46,642 bases of DNA, taken from positions 1,939 through 48,580 of the forward strand of contig DIKL01000039.1 of NCBI GenBank assembly GCA_002424545.1. The letters are read 5' to 3'. Positions 1 through 6,759 of this stretch are shown here, one piece after another. The notes beneath the pieces were generated by a model. The model worked only from the letters and a program-made list of their open reading frames with translations. It did not search any database and had not been told where the DNA came from. Positions within the stretch are counted from its first letter, which is position 1. Every line of letters begins with the position of its first letter. Source of the DNA: Syntrophaceae bacterium UBA5619 (GTDB lineage: Bacteria > Desulfobacterota > Syntrophia > Syntrophales > UBA5619). The translations under genes were made by a program, and so were the position numbers.

Positions 1-753
1 CTGATCCTGGGGGTGGGGCTGATGATCGGCTGGTGGCTGCACGTCCGGGGCAAGAAACGCTACCACGTGGAGGGAAAATTCAGCACCGTCGCCGTGATCA
101 AGGCCTGCTGGGAGGCCTTCTGGGCGCTCATGCTGCCGGTCATCATCCTCGGCGGGATCCTGCTGGGCATCTGCACGGCCACCGAGGCTGCCGTGATCTC
201 GGCCGTCTACGCCTTCATCGTCTCGGTCTTCATCTACCGGGAACTCAAGGTGAAGGACTTCCTCCCGGTCCTGGTCAACACCTGCCGGGGCACGGCGGTG
301 GTCCTCCTGGTCTGCGGCGCGGCCATGGCCGCCGCCTACTTTATCACCACGGCGCAGATCCCGGTTCTGCTGGCCGACCTGCTGCTCAAGCTTTCCGGCG
401 GCAACTGGATCATCTTCATGTTCTGGGTCAACATCCTGCTTTTGATCGTCGGGTGCGTCATGGACCTGGTCCCGGCCCTCCTCATCCTGGGGCCGATGCT
501 CCTGCCCATCGCAACGCAGTACAATCTGGACCCGGTCTACTTCGGGGTGGTCGTCATCGTGAACCTCTGCGTCGGGCTCATCACCCCGCCGGTGGGGAAC
601 ATCCTCTTCGTGGCCTGCGGCCTCTCCAAAGTCCCCATGGCCAACATGGCCCGAGCCATCTGGCCCAACGTTGTCATCGGCATTATCGTCGTTTTCATCG
701 TTACGTACCTGCCCTGGACGGTTACGTATCTGCCCAGCCTGATGCCCAAATAA
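1..753 (+). CDS. dctM: TRAP transporter large permease (DctM family), 3' part
   Basis: Partial gene: the frame is open from base 1, so the N-terminus lies outside the window. The visible 250 residues are almost entirely hydrophobic, with about six membrane helices and short polar loops. The stretch VNLCVGLITPPVGN near residue 190 is typical of the C-terminal half of DctM-type TRAP permeases (usual length about 425-440 residues, so roughly 60% is present). The protein would form the ion-coupled channel in the inner membrane that imports an organic or sugar acid delivered by the binding protein. The binding-protein gene follows 85 bases downstream on the same strand. The reading is firm for the family; the substrate cannot be told from sequence. 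Confidence 0.9.
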   Translation: MILGVGLMIGWWLHVRGKKRYHVEGKFSTVAVIKACWEAFWALMLPVIILGGILLGICTATEAAVISAVYAFIVSVFIYRELKVKDFLPVLVNTCRGTAVVLLVCGAAMAAAYFITTAQIPVLLADLLLKLSGGNWIIFMFWVNILLLIVGCVMDLVPALLILGPMLLPIATQYNLDPVYFGVVVIVNLCVGLITPPVGNILFVACGLSKVPMANMARAIWPNVVIGIIVVFIVTYLPWTVTYLPSLMPK

Positions 754-838
754 GGCTGGACCCGATAGAGTTGAGATGTCAGTCATGCACAGCGTAAAGG
801 AAAACAGCGGCAACCCCATAAACGAAAGGAGAAGGATC

Positions 839-1836
839 ATGAAAAGAGCAACCATTTTTGTTTTGACCCTCGCGTTAGTGATCGGCCTGATGGCCGGTCA
901 GGTTTTCGGCCAGGCCAAGGTTTTGAAGATCACCACCGGCTTAACCGAGCAGCACCCCGTGTACCTGGCGAACAAGAAGTTCGGGGAGATTCTCGCCGCC
1001 AAACTGCCCGGCAAGTACACGGTGCAGGCTTACGCCAACGCCCAGTTGGGCGACGACGTGCGGGCCACCGAGGCCGTGCGGATGGGAACCCTGGAGATGG
1101 TGATGACGTCGTCCTCTCCGCTGACGGGACTGGTGCCGGAGTTCAACGTGTTTGACCTGCCCTTTATCGTTCCCAGCGAGAAGGCGGCGGACGCGATTTT
1201 TGACGGTCCGGTCGGCGCCAAACTGGCCGCCGCGCTGGAAGCGAAGGGGCTCAAGCTCTTGGCCTACTATGAGAATGGCTTCCGCCAGCTCACCAACAGT
1301 GCTCGTGAAGTGAAGAGCCCGGCGGACATGAAAGGCCTCAAGATCCGCACGATGCAGAACCCCATCCACCTGGAGGCCTTCCGGGCCATGGGCGCCAACC
1401 CCACGCCGATGCCCTTCAGCGAGGTGTTCACGGCCATGCAGCAGAAGACCATCGACGGCCAGGAAAACCCCATCCCGACGATCTGGCTCTCCAAGTTCTA
1501 CGAGGTTCAGAAATATGTCACCTGACCGGCCACGTTTACGGCCCCCAGATCATGTTGATTAACAAGAAGCTCTGGGACTCCTTCCCGGCGGCCGACCAGA
1601 AGATCATCGCCGAGGCGGCCCAGGAAACGGCCGTTTACCAGCGCGGATTGAACCGCAAGTTGAATACGGAATTCGTGAACAACCTGAAGAAGGCCGGAAA
1701 CACGGTCACGGTACTCACCCCCGAACAGCACAAGGCCTTCGTGGATGCCTGCGCCTCGGTCTACACCACCTGGGAGCCCAAGATCGGCAAGGCGCTGCTG
1801 GATGAGTTCCGGGCGGCGGTCGCAAAGGCCAAGTAG
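839..1836 (+). pseudogene. dctP: TRAP transporter substrate-binding protein (DctP), single-base frameshift
   Basis: The start at 839 has a clear ribosome site (AAAGGAGAAGG) and begins a signal peptide ending near VFGQA. The DctP signature is present: ITTGLTEQHP, the mid-region IRTMQNPIHLEAFRAMGANP and FTAMQQKTIDGQENP. The frame stops at 1523-1525, but the family's expected continuation (LTGHVYGPQIMLINKKLW...) is intact in the next frame to 1836. Restoring one C in the run around 1519-1522 (GTCACCTGACC to GTCACCCTGACC) rejoins the halves into a normal 332-residue DctP. I see no other damage, so this is either a recent inactivating mutation or a sequencing/assembly error. The protein would be the periplasmic receptor for the permease upstream. 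Confidence 0.85.
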
Positions 1837-1864
1837 CAGGTCGCCGGTTCGATTTTCGTAAAGA

Positions 1865-1902
1865 GGGAGCCGGCCTTCCGCCCAAAGGAATGACCGGCTC
1901 CC
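1865..1902 (+). other. Intercistronic hairpin after dctP
   Basis: GGGAGCCGG (1865-1873) pairs perfectly with CCGGCTCCC (1894-1902), and an inner CCTT/AAGG pair extends the stem. No T-run follows on the plus strand, so it is not a classical terminator. Its place just after a binding-protein gene fits a 3' mRNA-stabilising hairpin that uncouples dctP level from the genes downstream (inference). Confidence 0.5.
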
Positions 1903-1963
1903 GCCATACCCAAACCATTCCCGCATGGCCCTTGCCGGGCAGCGGTGAATCAAGGAGAGTGCC

Positions 1964-2716
1964 ATGCGTCTCAAGGATAAAGCGGTCCTCGTCACCGGCG
2001 CCGCTCAAGGTCTGGGACTGGCGATTGCCCGTCGGTTCGGGTTGGAGGGCGCGATTGTTTTTCTCGGCGACCTCCAGGAGGAGCAGGGACGGGCCGCCGC
2101 GGCCGAGCTTGTCTCTCGGGGCGCCCGCGCCTGGTTCATACGCCTGGATGTGGCCGACGAGGAGAGCTGGAAAGCCGCCCTGGCGGAGCTGATCGACCGG
2201 GCGGGAAAGCTTGACGTCCTGGTGAACAACGCCGGAATCAACATCCGCCGGCCCATCGAGGAGATGAGCGTCGAGAACCTGGACAGAATGCTGGCCGTGA
2301 ATGTCCGGGGGCCGTTTCTCGGCATCAAGCACGCATTGCCCCTGATGCGCCGAAACGGCGGCGGCTCCATCATCAACATGGGTTCGGTCTGCAGTCTCAT
2401 CGGCCACAAGTTCACCCCCGAAGCCTACACCTTGGTCAAAGGGGCGCTTTCCCAATTGACCCGATCGGTGGACGTGCGCTATGCCAAGGACAACATTCGG
2501 GCCAACGTCCTCTGCCCCAGCACGGTGGAGACCCCGCTGGTACAGGAGATGATGAAAGATCCCGAACGCAGGAGGGAGCGCGTCGGCGAGGTGCCGCTGG
2601 GGCGTCTCGCCGCCATGGAGGATGTCGCCGCCGCGGCGCTGTACCTGGCCTCGGACGAGGCTGCTTTCATCAACGGGGTGGCCTTTCCGGTGGACGGCGG
2701 CGTGACAGCCTGGTAA
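1964..2716 (+). CDS. Short-chain dehydrogenase/reductase (SDR, classical type)
   Basis: 250 residues, the usual length of a classical SDR. It has the Rossmann glycine motif TGAAQGLG (residues 11-18), NNAG (88-91), catalytic Ser141, and Tyr155-x3-Lys159. The C-terminus PVDGG matches the family. Asp36, in the loop after the second strand, suggests NAD rather than NADP (inference). The start has the ribosome site AAGGAG six bases upstream. It lies between a TRAP transporter and a four-carbon acid sugar kinase, so oxidation of a hydroxyl on an imported sugar acid or polyol is the likely role. The exact substrate cannot be read. Confidence 0.9.
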   Translation: MRLKDKAVLVTGAAQGLGLAIARRFGLEGAIVFLGDLQEEQGRAAAAELVSRGARAWFIRLDVADEESWKAALAELIDRAGKLDVLVNNAGINIRRPIEEMSVENLDRMLAVNVRGPFLGIKHALPLMRRNGGGSIINMGSVCSLIGHKFTPEAYTLVKGALSQLTRSVDVRYAKDNIRANVLCPSTVETPLVQEMMKDPERRRERVGEVPLGRLAAMEDVAAAALYLASDEAAFINGVAFPVDGGVTAW

Positions 2717-2735
2717 TCCGGAGCAAGGGATAAAG

Positions 2736-4106
2736 ATGAATGATCTGTTGATGGCCTTTTACGGCGACGATTTTACCGGTTCGGCGGACGCGATGGAGGC
2801 GCTGACTTTAAACGGCGTGCCGACGGCATTGTTTCTCGGCCGGCCGGATCCTGCTTTACTGAAAAAACGCTTGAAAAACGTTCGGGCGGTGGGCGTCGCC
2901 GGAACCAGCCGAACCATGACTCCCTCGCAAATGGACGAGGAATTGCCCGGTCAGTTTCAGATGCTCAAAGACCTGGGGGTCCCGGTCATCCATTACAAAG
3001 TCTGCGCAACCTTTGACTCCTCCGCCCAGATCGGCAGCATCGGTCATGCAGCCGATCTGGCGTTCCGCGTCCTCCATCCCCCATTCGGAGTCATTGTCCA
3101 GGGCGTTCCGGTCATCGGGCGCTATGTCGTATTTGGCAATCATTTCACAACGGTGGGGAATAAAACCTATCGTCTTGATCGTCATCCGATGATGAGCAGA
3201 CATCCGATTACCCCCATGGACGAGGGGGATCTGCGATTGCATTTTGCCAAACAAACGGAAAAAAAAGTTGAACTGTTCGATCTGCTGCAGTTGAGCAAAC
3301 CGTTTGATTCCATCTCGAGCCAATTCGACCGCTATATCGGCGACGGGAATGAAATGATCCTTTTTGACACCTTGGACGAAAAGCATCTTTTGACGATTGG
3401 CCGATTGATCCACCAAAAAATCGGCCCTCGACCGATTTTTGCCGTCGGTTCTTCAGGATTTGAGTATGCGATGGCATCCTATTGGCGGTCCGCGGAGATA
3501 GTTTCGAAACCGGATCCGATTTCTCCGGCGGGACCGGTGGAGCGGATCATCGTCATCAGCGGCAGTGCGGCGGACAAGACGGCCGAACAAATCAAATGCG
3601 CCATGGATCATGGCTTTGCGGGGATTCGTCTGAACACGGATCTGCTCATTGATCCCGAAACCCGCCGGGACGAACGGAATCGAGTGATCCGACTCGCGCT
3701 ACGGTTTCTTCGGGAAGAGAAAAGCATCATCCTCTATTCGACCCTTGGACCGGATGATCCGACCATCCTAAAAACCAAGGATAGAATGAAATCTTTGGGT
3801 ATCGATGTCCAGGAAGTCGGGAAGCATCTCGGAAAGCAGCAGGGATTGATCCTGCGAGAATTGGTTGAAATCACGGGACTCAAGAGAGTATGCGTGGCCG
3901 GAGGGGACACCTGCAGTTATGTTTTACGGCAAATGGATATCCATTCGCTGGAACTGCTGATGCCGATTACACCCGCGGCGCCTCTTTGTCGCGCGTTCTC
4001 CGATCATTCCCCTTTTGAGGGCCTCCAGGTGGCTTCCAAAGGCGGACAAATCGGCGCGCCCGAATATTTTATTCAAGTTTTGGACGGACAAAGAGCAAAT
4101 CTTTAA
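2736..4106 (+). CDS. Four-carbon acid sugar kinase family protein (DUF1537; OtnK/DtnK-like)
   Basis: 456 residues. The N-terminal GDDFTGSADAMEAL motif (residues 10-23) is the hallmark of the SBD_N domain. The C-terminal NBD_C nucleotide-binding domain shows AGGDTCSYVLRQM and SKGGQIGAPEYF. Members phosphorylate C4 acid sugars such as threonate, erythronate or 3-oxo-tetronate with ATP. The gene starts 19 bases after the SDR stop with ribosome site AAGGGA. Dehydrogenase followed by acid-sugar kinase matches the known tetronate pathway (oxidation, then phosphorylation, then aldol or decarboxylase steps); the remaining enzymes are not in the window. Its codons look more AT-rich than its neighbours, hinting at separate acquisition. 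Family sure, substrate inferred. Confidence 0.88.
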   Translation: MNDLLMAFYGDDFTGSADAMEALTLNGVPTALFLGRPDPALLKKRLKNVRAVGVAGTSRTMTPSQMDEELPGQFQMLKDLGVPVIHYKVCATFDSSAQIGSIGHAADLAFRVLHPPFGVIVQGVPVIGRYVVFGNHFTTVGNKTYRLDRHPMMSRHPITPMDEGDLRLHFAKQTEKKVELFDLLQLSKPFDSISSQFDRYIGDGNEMILFDTLDEKHLLTIGRLIHQKIGPRPIFAVGSSGFEYAMASYWRSAEIVSKPDPISPAGPVERIIVISGSAADKTAEQIKCAMDHGFAGIRLNTDLLIDPETRRDERNRVIRLALRFLREEKSIILYSTLGPDDPTILKTKDRMKSLGIDVQEVGKHLGKQQGLILRELVEITGLKRVCVAGGDTCSYVLRQMDIHSLELLMPITPAAPLCRAFSDHSPFEGLQVASKGGQIGAPEYFIQVLDGQRANL

Positions 4107-4158
4107 CGCCCGGCCATAAACGCGAAGCTTTCCTGTTCAAGGCTTTGCGCGTATCGGA

Positions 4159-4440
4159 TCAAGGACTGACAACGCCCCTGAGCACGGAAGAAGGCTTGAA
4201 GGTGACCACCCTTCTCGCATCGATCATCAATGCCTCGCCTGTTTTCGGGTTCCGCCCCTTCCGTTCCCGCTTGCGTTTGACGGTCCATTTCCCGAATCCG
4301 GAGATCATGACGTCGTTCCCCTGGTTCAGTTCATCCTTGATGATGTCAAAGACGCTTTCGACAATGCTGACGCACTCTTTCTTGGGGATGCCGATTTCAT
4401 CGTAAATGGAGTTGATGATGTCTATTTTCGTCAGGCTCAT
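4159..4440 (-). CDS. ihfA: Integration host factor alpha / HU-family DNA-bending protein
   Basis: 93 residues. The order of elements is that of IHF/HU: helical N-terminus MSLTKIDIINSIYDEIG, the GFGKW turn, KRKRERKGRNPKTGE (beta arm with the intercalating-proline NP), then RRVVTFKPSSVLR. The K-R-R-rich arm and the spacing fit the IHF-alpha type, but deltaproteobacteria carry several HU/IHF paralogues, so the subunit label is less certain than the family. It would bend DNA at sigma-54 promoters, replication and recombination sites. Ribosome site AAGGAG is seven bases before the ATG. It is the last gene of a minus-strand group with the tautomerase and MucR-like genes. Confidence 0.88.
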   Translation of the reverse strand: MSLTKIDIINSIYDEIGIPKKECVSIVESVFDIIKDELNQGNDVMISGFGKWTVKRKRERKGRNPKTGEALMIDARRVVTFKPSSVLRGVVSP

Positions 4441-4514
4441 GATGATTCTCCTTCTCTATGGTTTCGAATGCCGTATTGAGGCGTTCCGGCTGTAAACAAA
4501 AACGGGGCGATCCG

Positions 4515-4697
4515 TCAGTCGATAGCCAATTTTCCGGCCTTTCCCCGATTCTCCTTTTTCTGTTCGTGAATCAAAATCGTAACGGACTGCGGTTCGACAT
4601 GAAAGTTCCTGCAAACGGCCTCGGTGATCTCCTTGACCAGTCCTCTCTTTTGTTCGATCGTTCTTCCCTCATCCGCTTCCACGATGATCGTCGGCAT
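4515..4697 (-). CDS. 4-oxalocrotonate tautomerase family protein
   Basis: 60 residues, the length of a 4-OT monomer. After Met removal the first residue is the catalytic proline (MPTIIVEA). The segment RTIEQKRGLVKEITEAVCRNFHVEP and the strand VTILIHEQKKENRGKAGKL match the family. An Arg-rich active site is only partly apparent: Arg12 is kept and the usual Arg39 position is not clear. Such proteins form hexamers and tautomerise 2-hydroxymuconate-type enols, but many bacterial paralogues have no known substrate, and no aromatic degradation genes lie nearby. It sits between the MucR-like gene (36 bases upstream) and ihfA (74 bases downstream). Confidence 0.85.
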   Translation of the reverse strand: MPTIIVEADEGRTIEQKRGLVKEITEAVCRNFHVEPQSVTILIHEQKKENRGKAGKLAID

Positions 4698-4732
4698 CTT
4701 CCTGCCCCCCTTTCCAAACCCCGGTTCGTTTT

Positions 4733-5251
4733 CTATTCCGCTGTTTTTCGGTCTTTTTTCGCTGCCCTTGCCGCGGCCAGTTTCTCCGCCATTCCCCGGT
4801 CGAGAGCACTCTGACGCCTCTTTTCAACGTATTGCGTGGCCGCCAGCGGCTGGTCTTTGGGGACCTGGAATTGCTTTCTGTACTGGCCCGGCTTCAAATC
4901 GTGAGCCGAAGCGAGATGCCGTTTCAGGGTGACCATCCCTCTCTTTCCGCAAATCATGCAGGCGACCTGATCCGGCCGGAAGGCTTCCTCCAGGGTCATC
5001 GCCGGCACCGAGGGGATAACCGTTTTTTTCTTCTCCGCCGCGGCTTCCGTCGAGTCCTTTGAATTTTTGTCCTTCTTCGCGGTTTTTCGTTCCGACAGTT
5101 CGATGGTTGCGTCTTTTCCGCCCCCGGCCAGTTCAGCGAGTGTCGCATGGACCAGTCTGATTTCCCGTAACAGGTCCTTCGACGACATCTCGGTCACGGA
5201 AACATGGGCAATAACAATATCCGCCGTTAAATCGAGTATCTCTGTTGCCAT
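4733..5251 (-). CDS. MucR/Ros-type zinc-finger transcriptional regulator
   Basis: 172 residues from the ATG at 5251, chosen because AGGAGG lies nine bases upstream; the frame remains open further upstream without such a site. The N-terminal third (ILDLTADIVIAHVSVTEMS) and the C-terminal half match the MucR/Ros family. The single C2H2 finger is C-x2-C-x10-H-x4-H (CMICGKRG...HLASAH), followed by the conserved LKPGQYRKQF. An unusual Lys/Glu/Ser-rich low-complexity linker of about 40 residues separates the halves. Alphaproteobacterial relatives repress exopolysaccharide and virulence genes and silence AT-rich DNA. The target here is unknown; IHF encoded downstream suggests a nucleoid-associated group. 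Confidence 0.88.
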   Translation of the reverse strand: MATEILDLTADIVIAHVSVTEMSSKDLLREIRLVHATLAELAGGGKDATIELSERKTAKKDKNSKDSTEAAAEKKKTVIPSVPAMTLEEAFRPDQVACMICGKRGMVTLKRHLASAHDLKPGQYRKQFQVPKDQPLAATQYVEKRRQSALDRGMAEKLAAARAAKKDRKTAE

Positions 5252-5464
5252 GATGTGGGCCCTCCTGATTGGATATAAAGAATCACCCCGAAGATGAGCC
5301 CTTATAACCTGATTATCAAGCCGTTGCAATGGATAAAATAACCATAACAAGACATTCGGATCGTTTCTCTTCTTGGATGGTTTGTCGCGAAGGGGTTCTT
5401 GTCCGGAGGTCGCGATCGGATGGGGGCCACAGCCGGGAGCGGATATCGATCCGGCGCGACGAAA

Positions 5465-5503
5465 GCAAAAAGGGGGCAGATCCGATCGCTGTCCCCTTTT
5501 TGC
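5465..5503 (-). terminator. Intrinsic terminator of tRNA-Leu
   Basis: A 15-bp stem (5465-5479 with 5489-5503, one G-T wobble) surrounds a 9-base loop. Read on the minus strand, the GC core GGGGACAG/CTGCCCCC is followed by TTTTTGC. It lies 20 bases past the CCA end of the tRNA. The stem is nearly symmetrical with A-runs on the other arm, so it could also act on plus-strand transcription. Confidence 0.8.
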
Positions 5504-5523
5504 GGGGATGATGCCCCCCGATT

Positions 5524-5610
5524 TGGTGCCGAAGCCCGGACTTGAACCGGGACGAGGGAACCCCCACTAGACCCTGAACCTAGCGCGTCTACCAATTCCG
5601 CCACTTCGGC
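5524..5610 (-). tRNA. tRNA-Leu (anticodon CAG)
   Basis: 87 bases on the minus strand, beginning GCCGAAGTGGCGG and ending CTTCGGCACCA. The acceptor stem GCCGAAG/CTTCGGC is perfect. The D-arm has AATTGGTAGACGCG, the anticodon arm CTAGG-TTCAGGG-TCTAG places CAG at 34-36, the T-arm is CCCGGTTCAAGTCCGGG, and a long variable arm marks a class II tRNA. The 3' CCA is encoded. Confidence 0.97.
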
Positions 5611-5638
5611 AATGTCCGCACCACAAAAACGCGGCGAA

Positions 5639-5668
5639 TACTTACACCGGCGGCGTTGACCTTGTCAA
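5639..5668 (-). promoter_or_regulatory. Probable sigma-70 promoter of tRNA-Leu
   Basis: On the minus strand a perfect TTGACA (5663-5668) is followed after 18 bases by TAAGTA (5639-5644), a weak -10. The predicted start would lie about 20 bases before the tRNA 5' end, as is usual for a tRNA unit. Confidence 0.45.
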
Positions 5669-5676
5669 GCAAAAAT

Positions 5677-5712
5677 GATTATTGCAAAACGATTATTCTG
5701 CAAACGATTATT
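5677..5712 (+). repeat. Three GATTATT direct repeats upstream of ribF
   Basis: GATTATT occurs at 5677-5683, 5691-5697 and 5706-5712 with periods of 14 and 15 bases. The last two copies share the longer GCAAA(A)CGATTATT context. The tract is strikingly AT-rich for this genome and lies between the tRNA-Leu promoter and the ribF promoter. It could be an UP element or a set of phased binding sites; nothing here identifies a binding protein. Confidence 0.6.
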
Positions 5713-5713
5713 C

Positions 5714-5741
5714 TTGAAATTGCCGTAATTGATGCTATGGT
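5714..5741 (+). promoter_or_regulatory. Possible sigma-70 promoter of ribF
   Basis: TTGAAA (5714-5719), 16 bases, TATGGT (5736-5741), about 30 bases before the ribF start. Each hexamer matches four of six consensus bases. The AT-rich repeat tract immediately upstream could help polymerase binding. Confidence 0.4.
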
Positions 5742-5769
5742 ATCCGCCCCGTGCAGGAGATCAGGTTTG

Positions 5770-6705
5770 ATGATGGATGTCATCCGCGAAAGCACAGAGA
5801 TTCCCGAAAAGCTGAAGGGCGCTTTTGTCACCATCGGTAACTTCGACGGCGTCCATCTCGGCCATCGCTTTATCTTCCAAAGGCTGGTGGAAGGGGCGCA
5901 TCAGGAGGGTTGTCCGACCGCGGCGATCAGCTTTGATCCCCACCCGAAGATGGTCCTCCACCCGGAGCGGCGGCCGTTCTACCTGATCACGACAATCGAA
6001 GAAAAGATCCGCCTTCTGGCGGGCCTGGGAGTGGACGCCTTCATCCTGATTCCCTTTTCCGTCGAATACGCCCGAATTACGGCAGCGGCGTTTGTTCAAA
6101 AGATCCTCTGGGAAAAGCTGCGGATCAGGCGGATCATTATCGGTCACGACTACACCTTCGGCCGGGGAAGGGAAGGGAACGAGACCTTCCTGACCGAAAC
6201 CGGTCGCCGATTGGGGTTTGAGGTCGAGGTGATGAACGCCTTTTGCGTCGGCGATACCGTGATCAGCAGCACGAAGATCCGGGAGGCCCTGCTTGCCGGG
6301 GATGTCCGTTTCGCGGCGACCCTTCTTGGCCGATCCTACAACCTCGGAGGCCGGGTGATCTCCGGGCACCGGCGGGGGGAGCGGCTCGGTTTCCCGACGG
6401 CCAATATCGCGCCCGACAAGGAGCTGGTCCCCGCCCGCGGCGTATACGCCGTCCGGGTGCTCCGGCAGGGGAATCGCCATGACGGGATCCTCAGCATCGG
6501 CTTCAACCCAACCTTCGCCGGCCGGGAACGGACCGTTGAGGTTCACATTTTCGATTTTCAGCGGGATGTCTACGGCGAGACGCTGGAGGTCCTCTTCGTC
6601 GAACGGATCCGCGACGAGGTCCGTTTCGAGAGCCCTGAAAAACTGATCGCCCAGATCGGTCGGGACATCGACCGGGCGAAGGAAATCCTCAGGGCGGAGC
6701 CATAA
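5770..6705 (+). CDS. ribF: Bifunctional riboflavin kinase / FAD synthetase
   Basis: 311 residues from the ATG at 5770 (or 5773), the normal length of RibF. The frame is open further upstream, but the ribosome site GGAG and the family N-terminus favour this start. The N-terminal nucleotidylyltransferase domain has GNFDGVHLGH, FDPHP, and IIGHDYTFGRGREGN. Then comes ISSTKIREALLAGDVRFAATLLGR. The C-terminal flavokinase domain has GHRRGERLGFPTANI. The enzyme turns riboflavin into FMN and then FAD in the cytoplasm. It converges on the acyl-CoA synthetase gene downstream with 54 bases between the stops. No FMN riboswitch precedes it. Confidence 0.96.
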   Translation: MMDVIRESTEIPEKLKGAFVTIGNFDGVHLGHRFIFQRLVEGAHQEGCPTAAISFDPHPKMVLHPERRPFYLITTIEEKIRLLAGLGVDAFILIPFSVEYARITAAAFVQKILWEKLRIRRIIIGHDYTFGRGREGNETFLTETGRRLGFEVEVMNAFCVGDTVISSTKIREALLAGDVRFAATLLGRSYNLGGRVISGHRRGERLGFPTANIAPDKELVPARGVYAVRVLRQGNRHDGILSIGFNPTFAGRERTVEVHIFDFQRDVYGETLEVLFVERIRDEVRFESPEKLIAQIGRDIDRAKEILRAEP

Positions 6706-6759
6706 GGGAACTCCTCCTCCCCGGGGGACATGGAACAAGGCGATAAGGAGTCGGTGAGG

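Noticed and set aside
4121..4149. CGCGAAGC/GCTTTGCG inverted repeat between the kinase and ihfA stops as a bidirectional terminator.
   Set aside because: The 13-base loop and lack of T-runs on both sides make it weak.
5655..5668. TTGAC-ctt-GTCAA near the tRNA-Leu promoter as a second HcpR box.
   Set aside because: The spacer is three bases rather than four, and the sequence is accounted for by the -35 TTGACA of the tRNA promoter.
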